From: Spirochaetaceae bacterium
GTDB lineage: Bacteria; Spirochaetota; Spirochaetia; DSM-27196; SKKC01
Reading direction: 5' to 3'
Assembly (NCBI GenBank): GCA_007128315.1
Contig: SKXQ01000017.1
Coordinates: 62,001 to 126,000, forward strand
DNA: 64,000 nucleotides
A program made the position numbers and the translations under genes. Positions 37,420 to 47,940 of this stretch are shown here, piece after piece. Positions within the stretch are counted from its first letter, which is position 1, and every line of letters begins with the position of its first letter. The notes beneath the pieces were generated by a model. It was not told the origin of the DNA. It made no database searches and saw only the letters and a program-made list of their open reading frames with translations.

Positions 37420-38931
37420 TCAGCCGTTTATGGTTGTCTGACGGGGCTGGCCGTTTCGCACGTAGTCGACACGAACTGATGCACCGCTTCCGGCACCAAG
37501 GGCGCGGTAGAAATCCATGGCATCTGAGGTGTCTTCACCGTTCACCGCGGTTATCACGTCGCCTCGTCTCAGCCCCGCATCTGCGGCCGGTGTGCGGCTT
37601 TCGACCGCTGAAATGACGACTCCGTCATCTCCCGAAGGTATGCTGAAACTCCGCCGTACGGCATCGGTAAGCGATTGTATGCGCAGTCCGGGCCAGAGGT
37701 TTCCCTGCGCGCTGAGTACGGCCTGATCATCGTCACGTCTGCCTATCGTCACCGTAAATGTCATCCGTTCGCCAAGCCGTATTACGCCGAACTCCGCATC
37801 ATCACCGGCGATCAGGTCTCCGACAAGAAGCGTAAGTTCCTGCGGTGTTCGCACACGCGCGCCGTTAACGGATGTGACATAATCACCTGGCAGCAGACCG
37901 TATTCCCAGGCAGGACTGCCACGGAAGACGTTATGTATCATGGCGCCGAGCGTCCGCGAAAGCCCGAGTTCTTCAAGCACTTCTGACGAGGTGTCAGGAA
38001 TACTCACGCCGAGCCAGCCGTATTCAACTTCGCCGGTCTCTATGAACTGGTCGATCGCGCGTCGAGCGTTATTGATTGGAATCGAGAATCCCAGCCCCAT
38101 GCTTCCGCCGGTCTGACTGGTGATCCAGGTGTTGATGCCTACCACCTCGCCTGCAAGGTTCACGAGCGGCCCGCCGCTGTTTCCACGATTGATGGCGGCG
38201 TCTGTCTGTATGAAGTCACTGATGTTCCCTTGCGGACCGCCCATGCGGCCGGTCGCGCTGACTATCCCGGCGGTGACCGTACTCTGGAACCCGAACGGAC
38301 TGCCCATAGCGAGTACCCAGTCACCGACCTGCAGCTGGCTGGAGTCACCGAGCGGTGCGATGAGGATATCCGGCTCATCCGTCTCGAATGAAACGAGGGC
38401 CAGGTCACGGCGCGGGTCGGTGCCGACGACCTGTCCGTGAAACTCGCGAAGATCGTCAAGGGTAACCGATATCTCGTCGGCATTTGAAACAACATGGTCG
38501 TTCGTCAGCACATAGTAGGTATCGCCGTCGCGGCGGACGATTACCCCGCTTCCGAGGCCGGGATTTCTGAACTCCGGTGTCGGTGTTGACCCGTCATCCT
38601 CGGGTTCACCAAAGAAGAAGTCGAACCATGGGGCTGCACCTCCGCCACCCTGTGGTGTTCCCTGTCTGATCTCGATAATCTCTATCTGCACAACGGTAGG
38701 CAGAATGCGTTCCACCGTGGCGCGGAAACTGTCCTGAAGCCCCTGTGCGTCGATTACCGGCGTCTGTCCGCGTTCACCCGATTCCTGCTGAGCCTGAACT
38801 GCTGATGGCGGCTCAACGGCAGTTGAACAGCTGAAAAGGACCATGGACAACACGAAGCCGATTATGACTCCGGAGAGTACCAGGTTGGAAAAGAGAATTT
38901 TACGCGAGTAGAAAAATCGGTTTTTGCTCAT
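37420..38931 (-). CDS. DegP/HtrA-type serine protease with two PDZ domains
   Basis: TNDHVVSNA, RRDLALVSF, GNSGGPLVN catalytic triad; two PDZ modules at the C-terminus; N-terminal membrane anchor. Confidence 0.95.
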   Translation of the reverse strand: MSKNRFFYSRKILFSNLVLSGVIIGFVLSMVLFSCSTAVEPPSAVQAQQESGERGQTPVIDAQGLQDSFRATVERILPTVVQIEIIEIRQGTPQGGGGAAPWFDFFFGEPEDDGSTPTPEFRNPGLGSGVIVRRDGDTYYVLTNDHVVSNADEISVTLDDLREFHGQVVGTDPRRDLALVSFETDEPDILIAPLGDSSQLQVGDWVLAMGSPFGFQSTVTAGIVSATGRMGGPQGNISDFIQTDAAINRGNSGGPLVNLAGEVVGINTWITSQTGGSMGLGFSIPINNARRAIDQFIETGEVEYGWLGVSIPDTSSEVLEELGLSRTLGAMIHNVFRGSPAWEYGLLPGDYVTSVNGARVRTPQELTLLVGDLIAGDDAEFGVIRLGERMTFTVTIGRRDDDQAVLSAQGNLWPGLRIQSLTDAVRRSFSIPSGDDGVVISAVESRTPAADAGLRRGDVITAVNGEDTSDAMDFYRALGAGSGASVRVDYVRNGQPRQTTING

Positions 38932-38980
38932 AATAGGGTCTCCATACAGAACATACGAAAAGATGTTGATTATTATCCAG

Positions 38981-39742
38981 TCATGTACGGAATTTTCTGC
39001 GAACCGTCAGAATCTCCGGGCCGTCGACCGTAATTGCCACGGTGTGTTCGTAGTGAACCGACACCGATCCGTCAGCTGTCACGACCGTCCAGTCATCATC
39101 AAGAACGGTGATGTCATCGCCACCGAGATTTACCATGGGCTCTATGGCGATTACCATTCCCGGTTTCAGTCGAGGATTTGGCCCTCTTCCGACGAAGTTA
39201 CTTATATGCGGATCCTCGTGAAGCGCAAGCCCGACGCCGTGCCCACCGTATGGTCGAACCAGACCATAATGCTGCGCGTGATTATGATCGTAAACTGCCC
39301 GTGAGATATCCTTGAGTCGGTTACCTGGCTGTGCGGCTGTGATACCGAGATACAGGCTTTCCTCGGCGGTTTTCATGAGTGCATGAACTGCCGGAGAGAC
39401 ATTCCCGACTGCTATGGTATGCGCAGAATCGCTGAAAAAGCCGTTGAGTTCGATTCCACAGTCGATGCTCACGATATCTCCCGACTTCAAAGCATCACGG
39501 CCGGGAATGCCGTGGATAACCGCTTCGTTTACCGAGAAACACAGGCTTGCCGGGAATCCGTGGTACCCGAGGAAAGCCGGTCTTCCGCCGCCATCCTCGA
39601 TCATCTGCTGTACTGCAGCGTCGATCTCAAGCGGGATGGCACCTTCCACGATCAGGGTTTCGGCGGTATCAAGGACGTCCGCGAGAAGTCGGCACGATTG
39701 TCGGATGCCCTCGATCTGTTTTGAATTCTTGATTTTTATCAT
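38981..39742 (-). CDS. map: Type I methionine aminopeptidase
   Basis: IKNSKQIEGIRQSCRLLADVL, VNEAVIHGIPG, GDIVSIDCGIELNGFFSDSAHT, YGGHGVGLALHEDPHI, EPMVNLG, YEHTVAIT. Confidence 0.96.
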   Translation of the reverse strand: MIKIKNSKQIEGIRQSCRLLADVLDTAETLIVEGAIPLEIDAAVQQMIEDGGGRPAFLGYHGFPASLCFSVNEAVIHGIPGRDALKSGDIVSIDCGIELNGFFSDSAHTIAVGNVSPAVHALMKTAEESLYLGITAAQPGNRLKDISRAVYDHNHAQHYGLVRPYGGHGVGLALHEDPHISNFVGRGPNPRLKPGMVIAIEPMVNLGGDDITVLDDDWTVVTADGSVSVHYEHTVAITVDGPEILTVRRKFRT

Positions 39743-39763
39743 TGCCGTTCCTGTGCCTCCGGG

Positions 39764-41404
39764 TCAGCTCTGCCGCGAAAGGAGTGATCGTTCCAGAAGA
39801 CGGGCACGTGGATTATCGGGATCAAGGCTCCGGGCTCTGAGAACGTGTTCAGAAGCATCCTGAGGTCTGTTCGACCGCAGAAGCACTTCGGCGAGCCGTA
39901 CATGCATGTCCGCACGCGTCACCGAGGCCGCAGCTCGAGCCTCCGCACCCTGAATCGCGTTTGTAATTACTGACGCTGCATGAGCAAGCTCGCGTCTATG
40001 GGCAAGCACAAGACCACGATTGTACTGGCTGTACCAGGAATGTCCGGCTGTTTCCATGAGATCCTCCGGCGGCGATCCGCTTCCACTCAGGTGCAAGGCG
40101 ATTCGCACACTATCGAGCCACGGTGCATCCGTACCATCGGCCATGTCTCGCAGAACGGAGAGACTTTGACGGTCAGCAGTTTCGACGGAGCGTCTGGCAA
40201 GCCAGTGTGCGTACACATTGGTCTGGGGATATCGTGACATCAAGGACCACACGCGTGCTTCCTGTTGCTCCGGCAGAATTCGCTCATCGAGGGTGACCGC
40301 GAGTATACGAAGTACAGCCATACCGTCGTCCTCCCCCTCGTCGCCCGCCTCAGCAATTACGTCAGCGAGCGTTCCCAGGGCATCGCGGTTTCGACCAGCT
40401 TCCGCCAGAGCAACGGCGAGGTCGGCGATCAGATTCGGATCATTCAGGGATAAGCCCTCGCGCAAAATATCGACGCGGTATGACAGGTCTTCCTGCAGGT
40501 AGGCGTAGGCTCGACGTGAAAAGCGCCCAAGGCTTCCCGAGGCATCGGTCGCCATAACCCGCAGATAGCGATCCCCGGCCTCCTGCGGGAAACCCCGGAG
40601 AACATCCATGTCAGCCAGAAGCATCTGTATGTCCGGCGCCTGCTGCTGCTGCCCGGTGAGTCGCTGTTCGTATTCGGAAGCTCGGCTTGCGTCGCGTTGC
40701 GAGGCGAAAAACCGGAGTGCCAGACCCGACATATCGGAAGCCGGATCATCGGCAACGTACGTATCGAGCAGAGACTCAACCTGACGCATTTTTCCCTGTT
40801 GGAGAAGGAGAAGTACGGCATTATGCAGGAATTCGGTTTCTCCGCTTGTTTTGAAGATCAGTTCTCCAGACTCCGGATCGGGTTCTCTCGAAAACGCGAG
40901 GATTCTGGATGCGAGGCTCTCACCAGTTGCTTCGAGAACGGGTTGGATATGCGTTGATCGTAATGAGGTTTCCGCAACAACGCTGTCGTATCGATCCGAC
41001 AGGAGTCGTGCTGCTGACTCATACGCGAGGTCTGCAGCGTCATCACGGAGCAAAACGAGTGCGCGAAGGGCGTGCAGGTCTTCCGATTCCGGATGCGCAG
41101 TTACGGCGGTTTGAAAGATTTCGGTCAGGATACGGGCGGACGAAACATCCTCAATGCGAAGCGCCCGGCTCCCGATTTCCCGCCAGCGCGATACCGCATG
41201 CGACTGGTCCGACATGTTCCGCAGAACAGTCTCTGCCTGACCGTAGGCGCCGGTACTGATGTACCGGTCGACGCGACGGATGTCCTCGGTAAAACGGGCT
41301 GCGTCGCGCGCGAACCGGACCCCGGTTCCAAGGAGAACAAACAGAAGAATCGCCGCGAGTAGCGACATTACCAGAATCAGAGCATAGGAAAGGCTTCGTT
41401 TCAT
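39764..41404 (-). CDS. Membrane-anchored TPR-like protein, hypothetical
   Basis: N-terminal TM ALILVMSLLAAILLFVLLG; repetitive helical segments; ATGA overlap with nusB. Confidence 0.75.
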   Translation of the reverse strand: MKRSLSYALILVMSLLAAILLFVLLGTGVRFARDAARFTEDIRRVDRYISTGAYGQAETVLRNMSDQSHAVSRWREIGSRALRIEDVSSARILTEIFQTAVTAHPESEDLHALRALVLLRDDAADLAYESAARLLSDRYDSVVAETSLRSTHIQPVLEATGESLASRILAFSREPDPESGELIFKTSGETEFLHNAVLLLLQQGKMRQVESLLDTYVADDPASDMSGLALRFFASQRDASRASEYEQRLTGQQQQAPDIQMLLADMDVLRGFPQEAGDRYLRVMATDASGSLGRFSRRAYAYLQEDLSYRVDILREGLSLNDPNLIADLAVALAEAGRNRDALGTLADVIAEAGDEGEDDGMAVLRILAVTLDERILPEQQEARVWSLMSRYPQTNVYAHWLARRSVETADRQSLSVLRDMADGTDAPWLDSVRIALHLSGSGSPPEDLMETAGHSWYSQYNRGLVLAHRRELAHAASVITNAIQGAEARAAASVTRADMHVRLAEVLLRSNRPQDASEHVLRARSLDPDNPRARLLERSLLSRQS

Positions 41405-41838
41405 GTACCCGTGCTCTCCTGACGATTCCGGCTTATACCGTCAAGAACCCCGTTCACGAAGCGAAACGAATCGTTACCCGCAAACTGACGAGCCAGCTCG
41501 ACGGCTTCATCGATTGTTACCGAGGCCGGAATATCCTTCGAGTACAGCAGGCTGTAGGCAGAGATGCGCAATATTGCGAGGTCCGTCTTACCAATGCGGT
41601 CAAAACCCCAACGCGACAGATGCGCCTTTATCTCCGCGTCCACCGTCTCAAGCTGCTCCAGGGTGCCTGCAACGAGAAGCTGCGCAAAACTGATAACCGA
41701 GCGATTGTCCTGCTCGGTTTCTCCTTCCGGCGGTTCGTACCAGTCGAAGTCAAGAAGATCTGTTTTCGAGGCTGCCCCGACATCCCACGCGTACAGCGCC
41801 TGGAAGGCGAGCACGCGCGACCTGCGTCTTACACCCAT
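41401..41838 (-). CDS. nusB: Transcription antitermination factor NusB
   Basis: RRRSRVLAFQALYAWDV...DLAILRISAYSLLYSKDIPASVTIDEAVELARQFAGNDSFRFVNGVLDGI. Confidence 0.94.
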   Translation of the reverse strand: MGVRRRSRVLAFQALYAWDVGAASKTDLLDFDWYEPPEGETEQDNRSVISFAQLLVAGTLEQLETVDAEIKAHLSRWGFDRIGKTDLAILRISAYSLLYSKDIPASVTIDEAVELARQFAGNDSFRFVNGVLDGISRNRQESTGT

Positions 41839-41871
41839 GGACCGGTTCCGCCCGTTTCGAACACGATCATT

Positions 41872-42924
41872 CTATAGCCGTGATTCGTGCACGGTAATTT
41901 CTGCCTCGTCACGAAGAGCCTGAAGTGCATCGTTCCCGGCTCGCTGAAACTCTGTCTGAAGTCGTTCGTTCATGAGGAAGCTCACGATATTCTGCCTGAC
42001 AGTTATATCCTGTCCAGGAAAGAGCTGATCATCCAGCTCCAGGAAACGCGGCTGACGACTGTCGGTGACCTGCATTACGTGTACGCCGATATTGGACCGT
42101 ACAACGCCGGAGATTTCGTTTGCTGCCAGATCGAATGCCGTGTCGACAAAGTCACTTCCGTAAATCTGTCGTATCTGCCGGTCATTCTGCGGCATATATC
42201 CAAAATCGGCTGCGTCGTACTCGTCCGAGACCGACGCGTTCTGAAACAGACGTGTAAAGGCATCTTCGCTCCCATCGGTAGCAGACCAGACTCTCTCAAG
42301 CCGTTGCGCCGCCGCATCCTTCTGAGCCTCATTCATGTTTCGTGTGTCAATGTACAGATGCCGGAACCGTACGAGCGCAGGATTGATGAACTCCGACCTG
42401 TTCTCGTTGAAGACCTGCCGGATCTCACTCTGAGAAGGCTCCGGGATGTTCTCAAGACGCTGCCGCTGGGTTTCCTGTACGTATCGCTGCTGAAGCAGCT
42501 GCTTCCTGAGCTCTGCAATATAGTCGTCAAAGGCGAGCCCGATCTGCTGTTCGACGAGCATGCGAAACTGTTCTTCACTGACCGCCGGGCCAAGCCCGCG
42601 ACGTTCCTGATCGATAAACTGCTGCAGCTGGCTATCGCTGACTTCAATTCCGGATCGAGCGGCTGCCTGAGCGATCAACTCGTCGTTAATCATGGACTCG
42701 AGAACCTCCCGCCGTTCTTCAGCCGTCAGGTCGCGACCTAATTGTGACTCGAAGAGTGCCGCCTGACGGTTTAATGCTCTGTTCCCAATGTTGACGGTTC
42801 GTTCGAGCCGAACAACCGCGACCGTGCGATCGAGAATCTGGGCTGACGCAGGAGATGCAAGCAGCACCAGTGCGCAGAGCGCAAGAAAGACGGCCGTTTT
42901 TCTCTGTTGAAATATAGTTGCCAT
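41872..42924 (-). CDS. SurA-like periplasmic parvulin peptidyl-prolyl isomerase
   Basis: Signal peptide AVFLALCALVLLASPASAQ; SurA_N-like segment; rotamase-like VRFRHLYID...SDEYDAADFGYMPQ...SNIGVHVMQVTD. Confidence 0.85.
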   Translation of the reverse strand: MATIFQQRKTAVFLALCALVLLASPASAQILDRTVAVVRLERTVNIGNRALNRQAALFESQLGRDLTAEERREVLESMINDELIAQAAARSGIEVSDSQLQQFIDQERRGLGPAVSEEQFRMLVEQQIGLAFDDYIAELRKQLLQQRYVQETQRQRLENIPEPSQSEIRQVFNENRSEFINPALVRFRHLYIDTRNMNEAQKDAAAQRLERVWSATDGSEDAFTRLFQNASVSDEYDAADFGYMPQNDRQIRQIYGSDFVDTAFDLAANEISGVVRSNIGVHVMQVTDSRQPRFLELDDQLFPGQDITVRQNIVSFLMNERLQTEFQRAGNDALQALRDEAEITVHESRL

Positions 42925-42993
42925 AGCTGCCTGAATGTACCACACGCAGGCACTAAAAATCTACCGGCTGACATCCCCACCGTGATACGGGAT

Positions 42994-43803
42994 TCAGAAG
43001 CTCTCGAGATATCCGATTCGTTGCTTGAGTTTCTTGATGCCGGTCATTTTATCGTCGAGCTCGAGAGCACGCTCAAGATAGCGTATCGCACGATCGTAAT
43101 CTTCCCGGTCGGAGTAGATTTCCGCCGCTTTCTTCAGAAAGAACGCCGTATCCTTGCGCGAAAAATTGAACGAAATGAGTTCTTCAAGACAGTCGAGCAC
43201 GACTTCGGTATTCTCGCGCTCGATCATGCGAAAACAGGTAATGTTTTTCAGCTTCTCAATGATTTCATCGATAAAGTGACGAAAATACGGTCGCTCGGCC
43301 TCACAACGCACGAGTCGCTTGAGCAACGCATATGCCTGCAGATAGTTTCCCCTGCTCTCGTACTCTTCGGCGAGCAGGAATACACAGTCCATGTAGTCTT
43401 CCCGGTCGAGATGATTTTGAAGGTCAAACGTTTTCCTTGCACAAAGCGATGAGAACAGTTCTACGGCATCCTGTTCGCGGCTGTGCAGCAGGTCGAAAAA
43501 AATGAGTTTTGATTGGCTGTCCAGATCCCCAACTCGCGCTTTCAAGAATTCCCGGTAATCGAACCTGTACTTCTGTGCGGCGATATAGTGCGTGCGATCG
43601 TAGACTGCCCGACGTTCCGGATCAGCAAGCGTCTCGTACGCGCGCAGGAGCGTTCGCATTCGCGACGCGGCGGATTGTTCGTTCCCGCCAGCGAGGTCCG
43701 GATGCAATTCTTTTGCGCGTTTTCGAAAGGCTTTCTTGAGATCATCCTGGGAACACTCCGTCTGAACTCCGAGGATTTCGTAATACGTAGGTGCAGTGGC
43801 CAT
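42994..43803 (-). CDS. DnaJ-domain protein with C-terminal TPR-like region
   Basis: TYYEILGVQTECSQDDLKKAFRKRAKELHPDLAGG (HPD) followed by helical repeats DREDYDRAIRYLERALELD. Confidence 0.88.
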   Translation of the reverse strand: MATAPTYYEILGVQTECSQDDLKKAFRKRAKELHPDLAGGNEQSAASRMRTLLRAYETLADPERRAVYDRTHYIAAQKYRFDYREFLKARVGDLDSQSKLIFFDLLHSREQDAVELFSSLCARKTFDLQNHLDREDYMDCVFLLAEEYESRGNYLQAYALLKRLVRCEAERPYFRHFIDEIIEKLKNITCFRMIERENTEVVLDCLEELISFNFSRKDTAFFLKKAAEIYSDREDYDRAIRYLERALELDDKMTGIKKLKQRIGYLESF

Positions 43804-43832
43804 CGATTCATCACACTATCTTATCGTGGAAC

Positions 43833-43862
43833 AGTATAGGTGAGCCTGTCACCGGTCGTCAA
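43833..43862 (-). promoter_or_regulatory. Predicted promoter TTGACG-N18-TATACT with GGTGA-N5-TCACC palindrome in the spacer
   Basis: Reverse-strand -35 at 43862-43857, -10 at 43838-43833; palindrome 43839-43853. Confidence 0.6.
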
Positions 43863-43912
43863 CGCTTGCACCTGCTCCAGACGCATAAGTGCACCGTAGT
43901 ACGGGTAAAGGA

Positions 43913-44326
43913 TCAGTCGACCTTAAGTCGTTTCCCTGTTTCCAGTGCGTCCCCTTCACTGGCGATGACGTCGGAGTACTTCAGGAACATGCCTTCCGAC
44001 TCCATTTCGTGCATGAGTTTCGACAGAGACCGGAGCGTCGAGAGCCCGCTCTTGATGACGAACGCGAAAGATCTCTTTCCAGCAACAATCCCTGCTGCGG
44101 CAAGAAATCTCCGGAGCTCAGGGGGGATGCTGCCCTTGAAGAATGCGGTGCCTTGAGATCCCACACAAATGTACTCGAACATGGTCAGCTTCGTATTCAC
44201 GTCGCGAGAGGCATCAACCACGGTAAGTTGATGCCCCTGCTGCTCGAGCCCCTGCGCTAGTTTCGACGACACGGCAAGCAGCTTGTCGCGATTCCTGGTG
44301 GGATAAAAGACAACGGCAATTCGCAT
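43913..44326 (-). CDS. Small flavodoxin-like protein, hypothetical
   Basis: MRIAVVFYPTRNRDKLLAVSSKLAQGLEQQGHQLTVVDASRD...YICVGSQGTAFFKG resembles a flavodoxin-like fold. Confidence 0.7.
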   Translation of the reverse strand: MRIAVVFYPTRNRDKLLAVSSKLAQGLEQQGHQLTVVDASRDVNTKLTMFEYICVGSQGTAFFKGSIPPELRRFLAAAGIVAGKRSFAFVIKSGLSTLRSLSKLMHEMESEGMFLKYSDVIASEGDALETGKRLKVD

Positions 44327-44337
44327 GAAGATCTACC

Positions 44338-44733
44338 TTATTCGGAGCTGTCAGAGGCGTCGGTACTGACGTCGGGGAGATCCAGTTCCTGCAGGATGCC
44401 GGGTTCTTCGTCCGCATCGTCCTGCAACCACCATTCAGTCGAGCTGCCTTCACCGCCGCGAAGTCGGGCAGCCGCCTGCTCGATGTCGCCCGAGTCCGGT
44501 GTCCGGCTGAACCACGCCAGCGCAAAGGCCGTGATGATAAACACCGCGCCGAGAATACTCGTCGCCTTGGTGAGTATGTTTCCGGAGCGGTTACCGATTT
44601 GCGACGAACCGCCCCCGCCGCCAAAAATGCCTCCCATGCCTTCGCTTCCTTCGTCCTGAAGCATTACAAGGAGTATCAGCAGCGATGCTGAGAGGATGAA
44701 GATTACCAGTAGTATAATGCTAATTACGCCCAT
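44338..44733 (-). CDS. secG: Preprotein translocase subunit SecG
   Basis: IILLVIFILSASLLILLVMLQDEGSEGMGGIFGGGGGSSQIGNRSGNILTKATSILGAVFIITAFALA. Confidence 0.93.
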   Translation of the reverse strand: MGVISIILLVIFILSASLLILLVMLQDEGSEGMGGIFGGGGGSSQIGNRSGNILTKATSILGAVFIITAFALAWFSRTPDSGDIEQAAARLRGGEGSSTEWWLQDDADEEPGILQELDLPDVSTDASDSSE

Positions 44734-44747
44734 AAATTTCCTTTTGT

Positions 44748-45494
44748 TCAGGCATTAACGATGGCTGCAAAATCCTCTGCTTTCAGAGATGCGCCACCGA
44801 CTAACGCCCCGTCGATGTTTTCCTTTCCAAGCAAGCCCGATGCGTTATCCGGCTTGACCGAGCCACCGTACTGGATGACCAGGCTTTCGGCTGCGGCACT
44901 TGAATACATGTCTCCGATTGCGCGCCGGATATGTGCGTGGATCGCATCTGCATCCTCCGGCGTAGCCGTTCGACCGGTGCCAATGGCCCATACCGGCTCG
45001 TAGGCTACGACGACTCGCGCAAGCAGGTCTTCAGAAACCCCTGCGAGACCACTCTCAAGCTGGGTTCCCACGACGCGCTCTGCCTTTCCGGTATCACGCT
45101 CTTCAAGAGTTTCCCCGACACAAAGAATTACCTCGAATCCATGTGAAAGTGCAAGCACCACCTTGCTGTTAATCAGCGAATCGGACTCCCCGTAGTCGTG
45201 GCGTCGTTCCGAATGCCCGAGAATGACCGATGAAACACCGATATCCGCGAGCATCAGCGGTGATATCTCACCGGTGTGTGCACCCTTTTCGGCGGCGGCC
45301 ATATTCTGTGCGCCGAGCTCGACGTGGCTCCCGGCGACGATCTTCGAAACGGTGTGAAGCGCCGTAAACGGCGGCGCTACGAGAACGCGAAAGTCAGTTC
45401 CTTTGGTCCGTTCTACGATTGCGGAAGCGAGAGCTTCCGCCTCCGCAATGTTCATGTGCATTTTCCAGTTTCCGGCTACAAATCGTTTTCTCAT
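44748..45494 (-). CDS. tpiA: Triosephosphate isomerase
   Basis: MRKRFVAGNWKMHMN, VILGHSERRHDYGE, VVAYEPVWAIGTGRTATPEDA, IQYGGSVKPDNA. Confidence 0.97.
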   Translation of the reverse strand: MRKRFVAGNWKMHMNIAEAEALASAIVERTKGTDFRVLVAPPFTALHTVSKIVAGSHVELGAQNMAAAEKGAHTGEISPLMLADIGVSSVILGHSERRHDYGESDSLINSKVVLALSHGFEVILCVGETLEERDTGKAERVVGTQLESGLAGVSEDLLARVVVAYEPVWAIGTGRTATPEDADAIHAHIRRAIGDMYSSAAAESLVIQYGGSVKPDNASGLLGKENIDGALVGGASLKAEDFAAIVNA

Positions 45495-45496
45495 AG

Positions 45497-46687
45497 TTAC
45501 TCCTGATTCCGCTCGAGTACGGCAATCCCCGGGAGTTTCTTACCTTCGAGAAACTCAAGACTCGCCCCGCCCCCGGTCGACACATGGTCGATTTTACCCG
45601 CGAGCGAAAACTTGTTCACCGCGGCGACAGAGTCACCACCGCCGACGACGGTCGTGCCCTTGCATTCGGCTACCATCTTTGCCGTTTCGAGCGTTCCGGC
45701 AGCGAAGGCGTCAAATTCGAAGACTCCCATGGGGCCGTTCCATACAAGACTTTTCGCACCTGCGATAGCAGATTTCATTGCGGCTATTGTTTTCGTTCCG
45801 ATGTCCATCGCGATTTTGCCGTCGGGGACGTCGGGTGATGCAATCTCATCCGCTGCCGCAGTTTCAGAAAATTCGTCGGCGACCATGTGATCGAGGGGAA
45901 GCAACAGTTCCACCTTCAGTTCCTTCGCCTGTTGAATGAGCGAGCGCGCGGTCTCGATGTAGTCTTCCTCGACAAGACTGTTACCAATGCTGTGGCCCTG
46001 TGCCTTCAGAAACGTGTAGCTCATACCACCGCCTATTATAAGGGTCGTGCACTTGGGCATCAGCGTTTTCAGCACGTCGATTTTCGTCGACACTTTTGCA
46101 CCACCGATTATCGCTACAAAGGGCTTTGCCGGATTGTCCAGAAGTGGTCCAAAGAACTGAACTTCCTTCTCTATGAGAAAGCCTGCGGCACCAGGGAGAA
46201 GGCGGGCCACGCCCTCGGTAGAAGCATGCGCGCGGTGCGCGCTGCCGAATGCGTCGTTGACGTAGGCATCGCCGAGCTTCGCGAGCGCCCTGGAGAACGA
46301 CTCGTCGTTGGTTGTTTCTTCTGCGTGAAAACGGGTGTTTTCAAGAAGGATCACACTCCCGGTTTCGGCATCGGCAACGAGTTTCTCGACCTCTTCACCC
46401 ACACAATCGGACGCCATTATGACCGTTCTGTGAAGCAGCTTTTCCAGTTCTTTTGCTACCGGAGCCAGACTGTACCTGGGATCCGGACTGCCCTTTGGTC
46501 GACCGAGGTGACTCATGAGAATTACCTTGGTCTCGGGTTGCTCAAGTATATACTTGATAGTCGGCAGGGCAGCACGTATGCGTGTGTCGTCAGACACGGT
46601 CCCGTTTGAGATCGGAACGTTGAAATCCACACGGACAAGCACCTTCTTCCCGGACAGATCCAGGTCGCGGACTGTTCGAATTGCCAT
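45497..46687 (-). CDS. pgk: Phosphoglycerate kinase
   Basis: GKKVLVRVDFNVPISNG, LMSHLGRPKG, NDAFGSAHRAHAST, VVGGGDSVAAVNKF, STGGGASLEFLEGKKLPGI. Start at 46687 with SD GGAGG (ORF track start is 46732). Confidence 0.97.
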   Translation of the reverse strand: MAIRTVRDLDLSGKKVLVRVDFNVPISNGTVSDDTRIRAALPTIKYILEQPETKVILMSHLGRPKGSPDPRYSLAPVAKELEKLLHRTVIMASDCVGEEVEKLVADAETGSVILLENTRFHAEETTNDESFSRALAKLGDAYVNDAFGSAHRAHASTEGVARLLPGAAGFLIEKEVQFFGPLLDNPAKPFVAIIGGAKVSTKIDVLKTLMPKCTTLIIGGGMSYTFLKAQGHSIGNSLVEEDYIETARSLIQQAKELKVELLLPLDHMVADEFSETAAADEIASPDVPDGKIAMDIGTKTIAAMKSAIAGAKSLVWNGPMGVFEFDAFAAGTLETAKMVAECKGTTVVGGGDSVAAVNKFSLAGKIDHVSTGGGASLEFLEGKKLPGIAVLERNQE

Positions 46688-46842
46688 ATGATCCTCCTGA
46701 GAGTCGAAGCGAATAGAAAATCGACCCGACACCGAGACGACAAAGGCGCCACGCGGGAATCGGGTCGAATGTGGTTATCACGGATACCACCGCGTGCCTG
46801 CATCGGCAACCGCGGTATATCCGGAAGCGGGCCTATGGCCTT

Positions 46843-47914
<1,072 letters not shown>

Positions 47915-47940
47915 TTTGGCGAATGGCATCCGGTAACGAA

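Noticed and set aside
41887-42741. 284-aa plus-strand ORF
   Set aside because: Antisense to the SurA-like gene, which has a signal peptide and parvulin-like segments.
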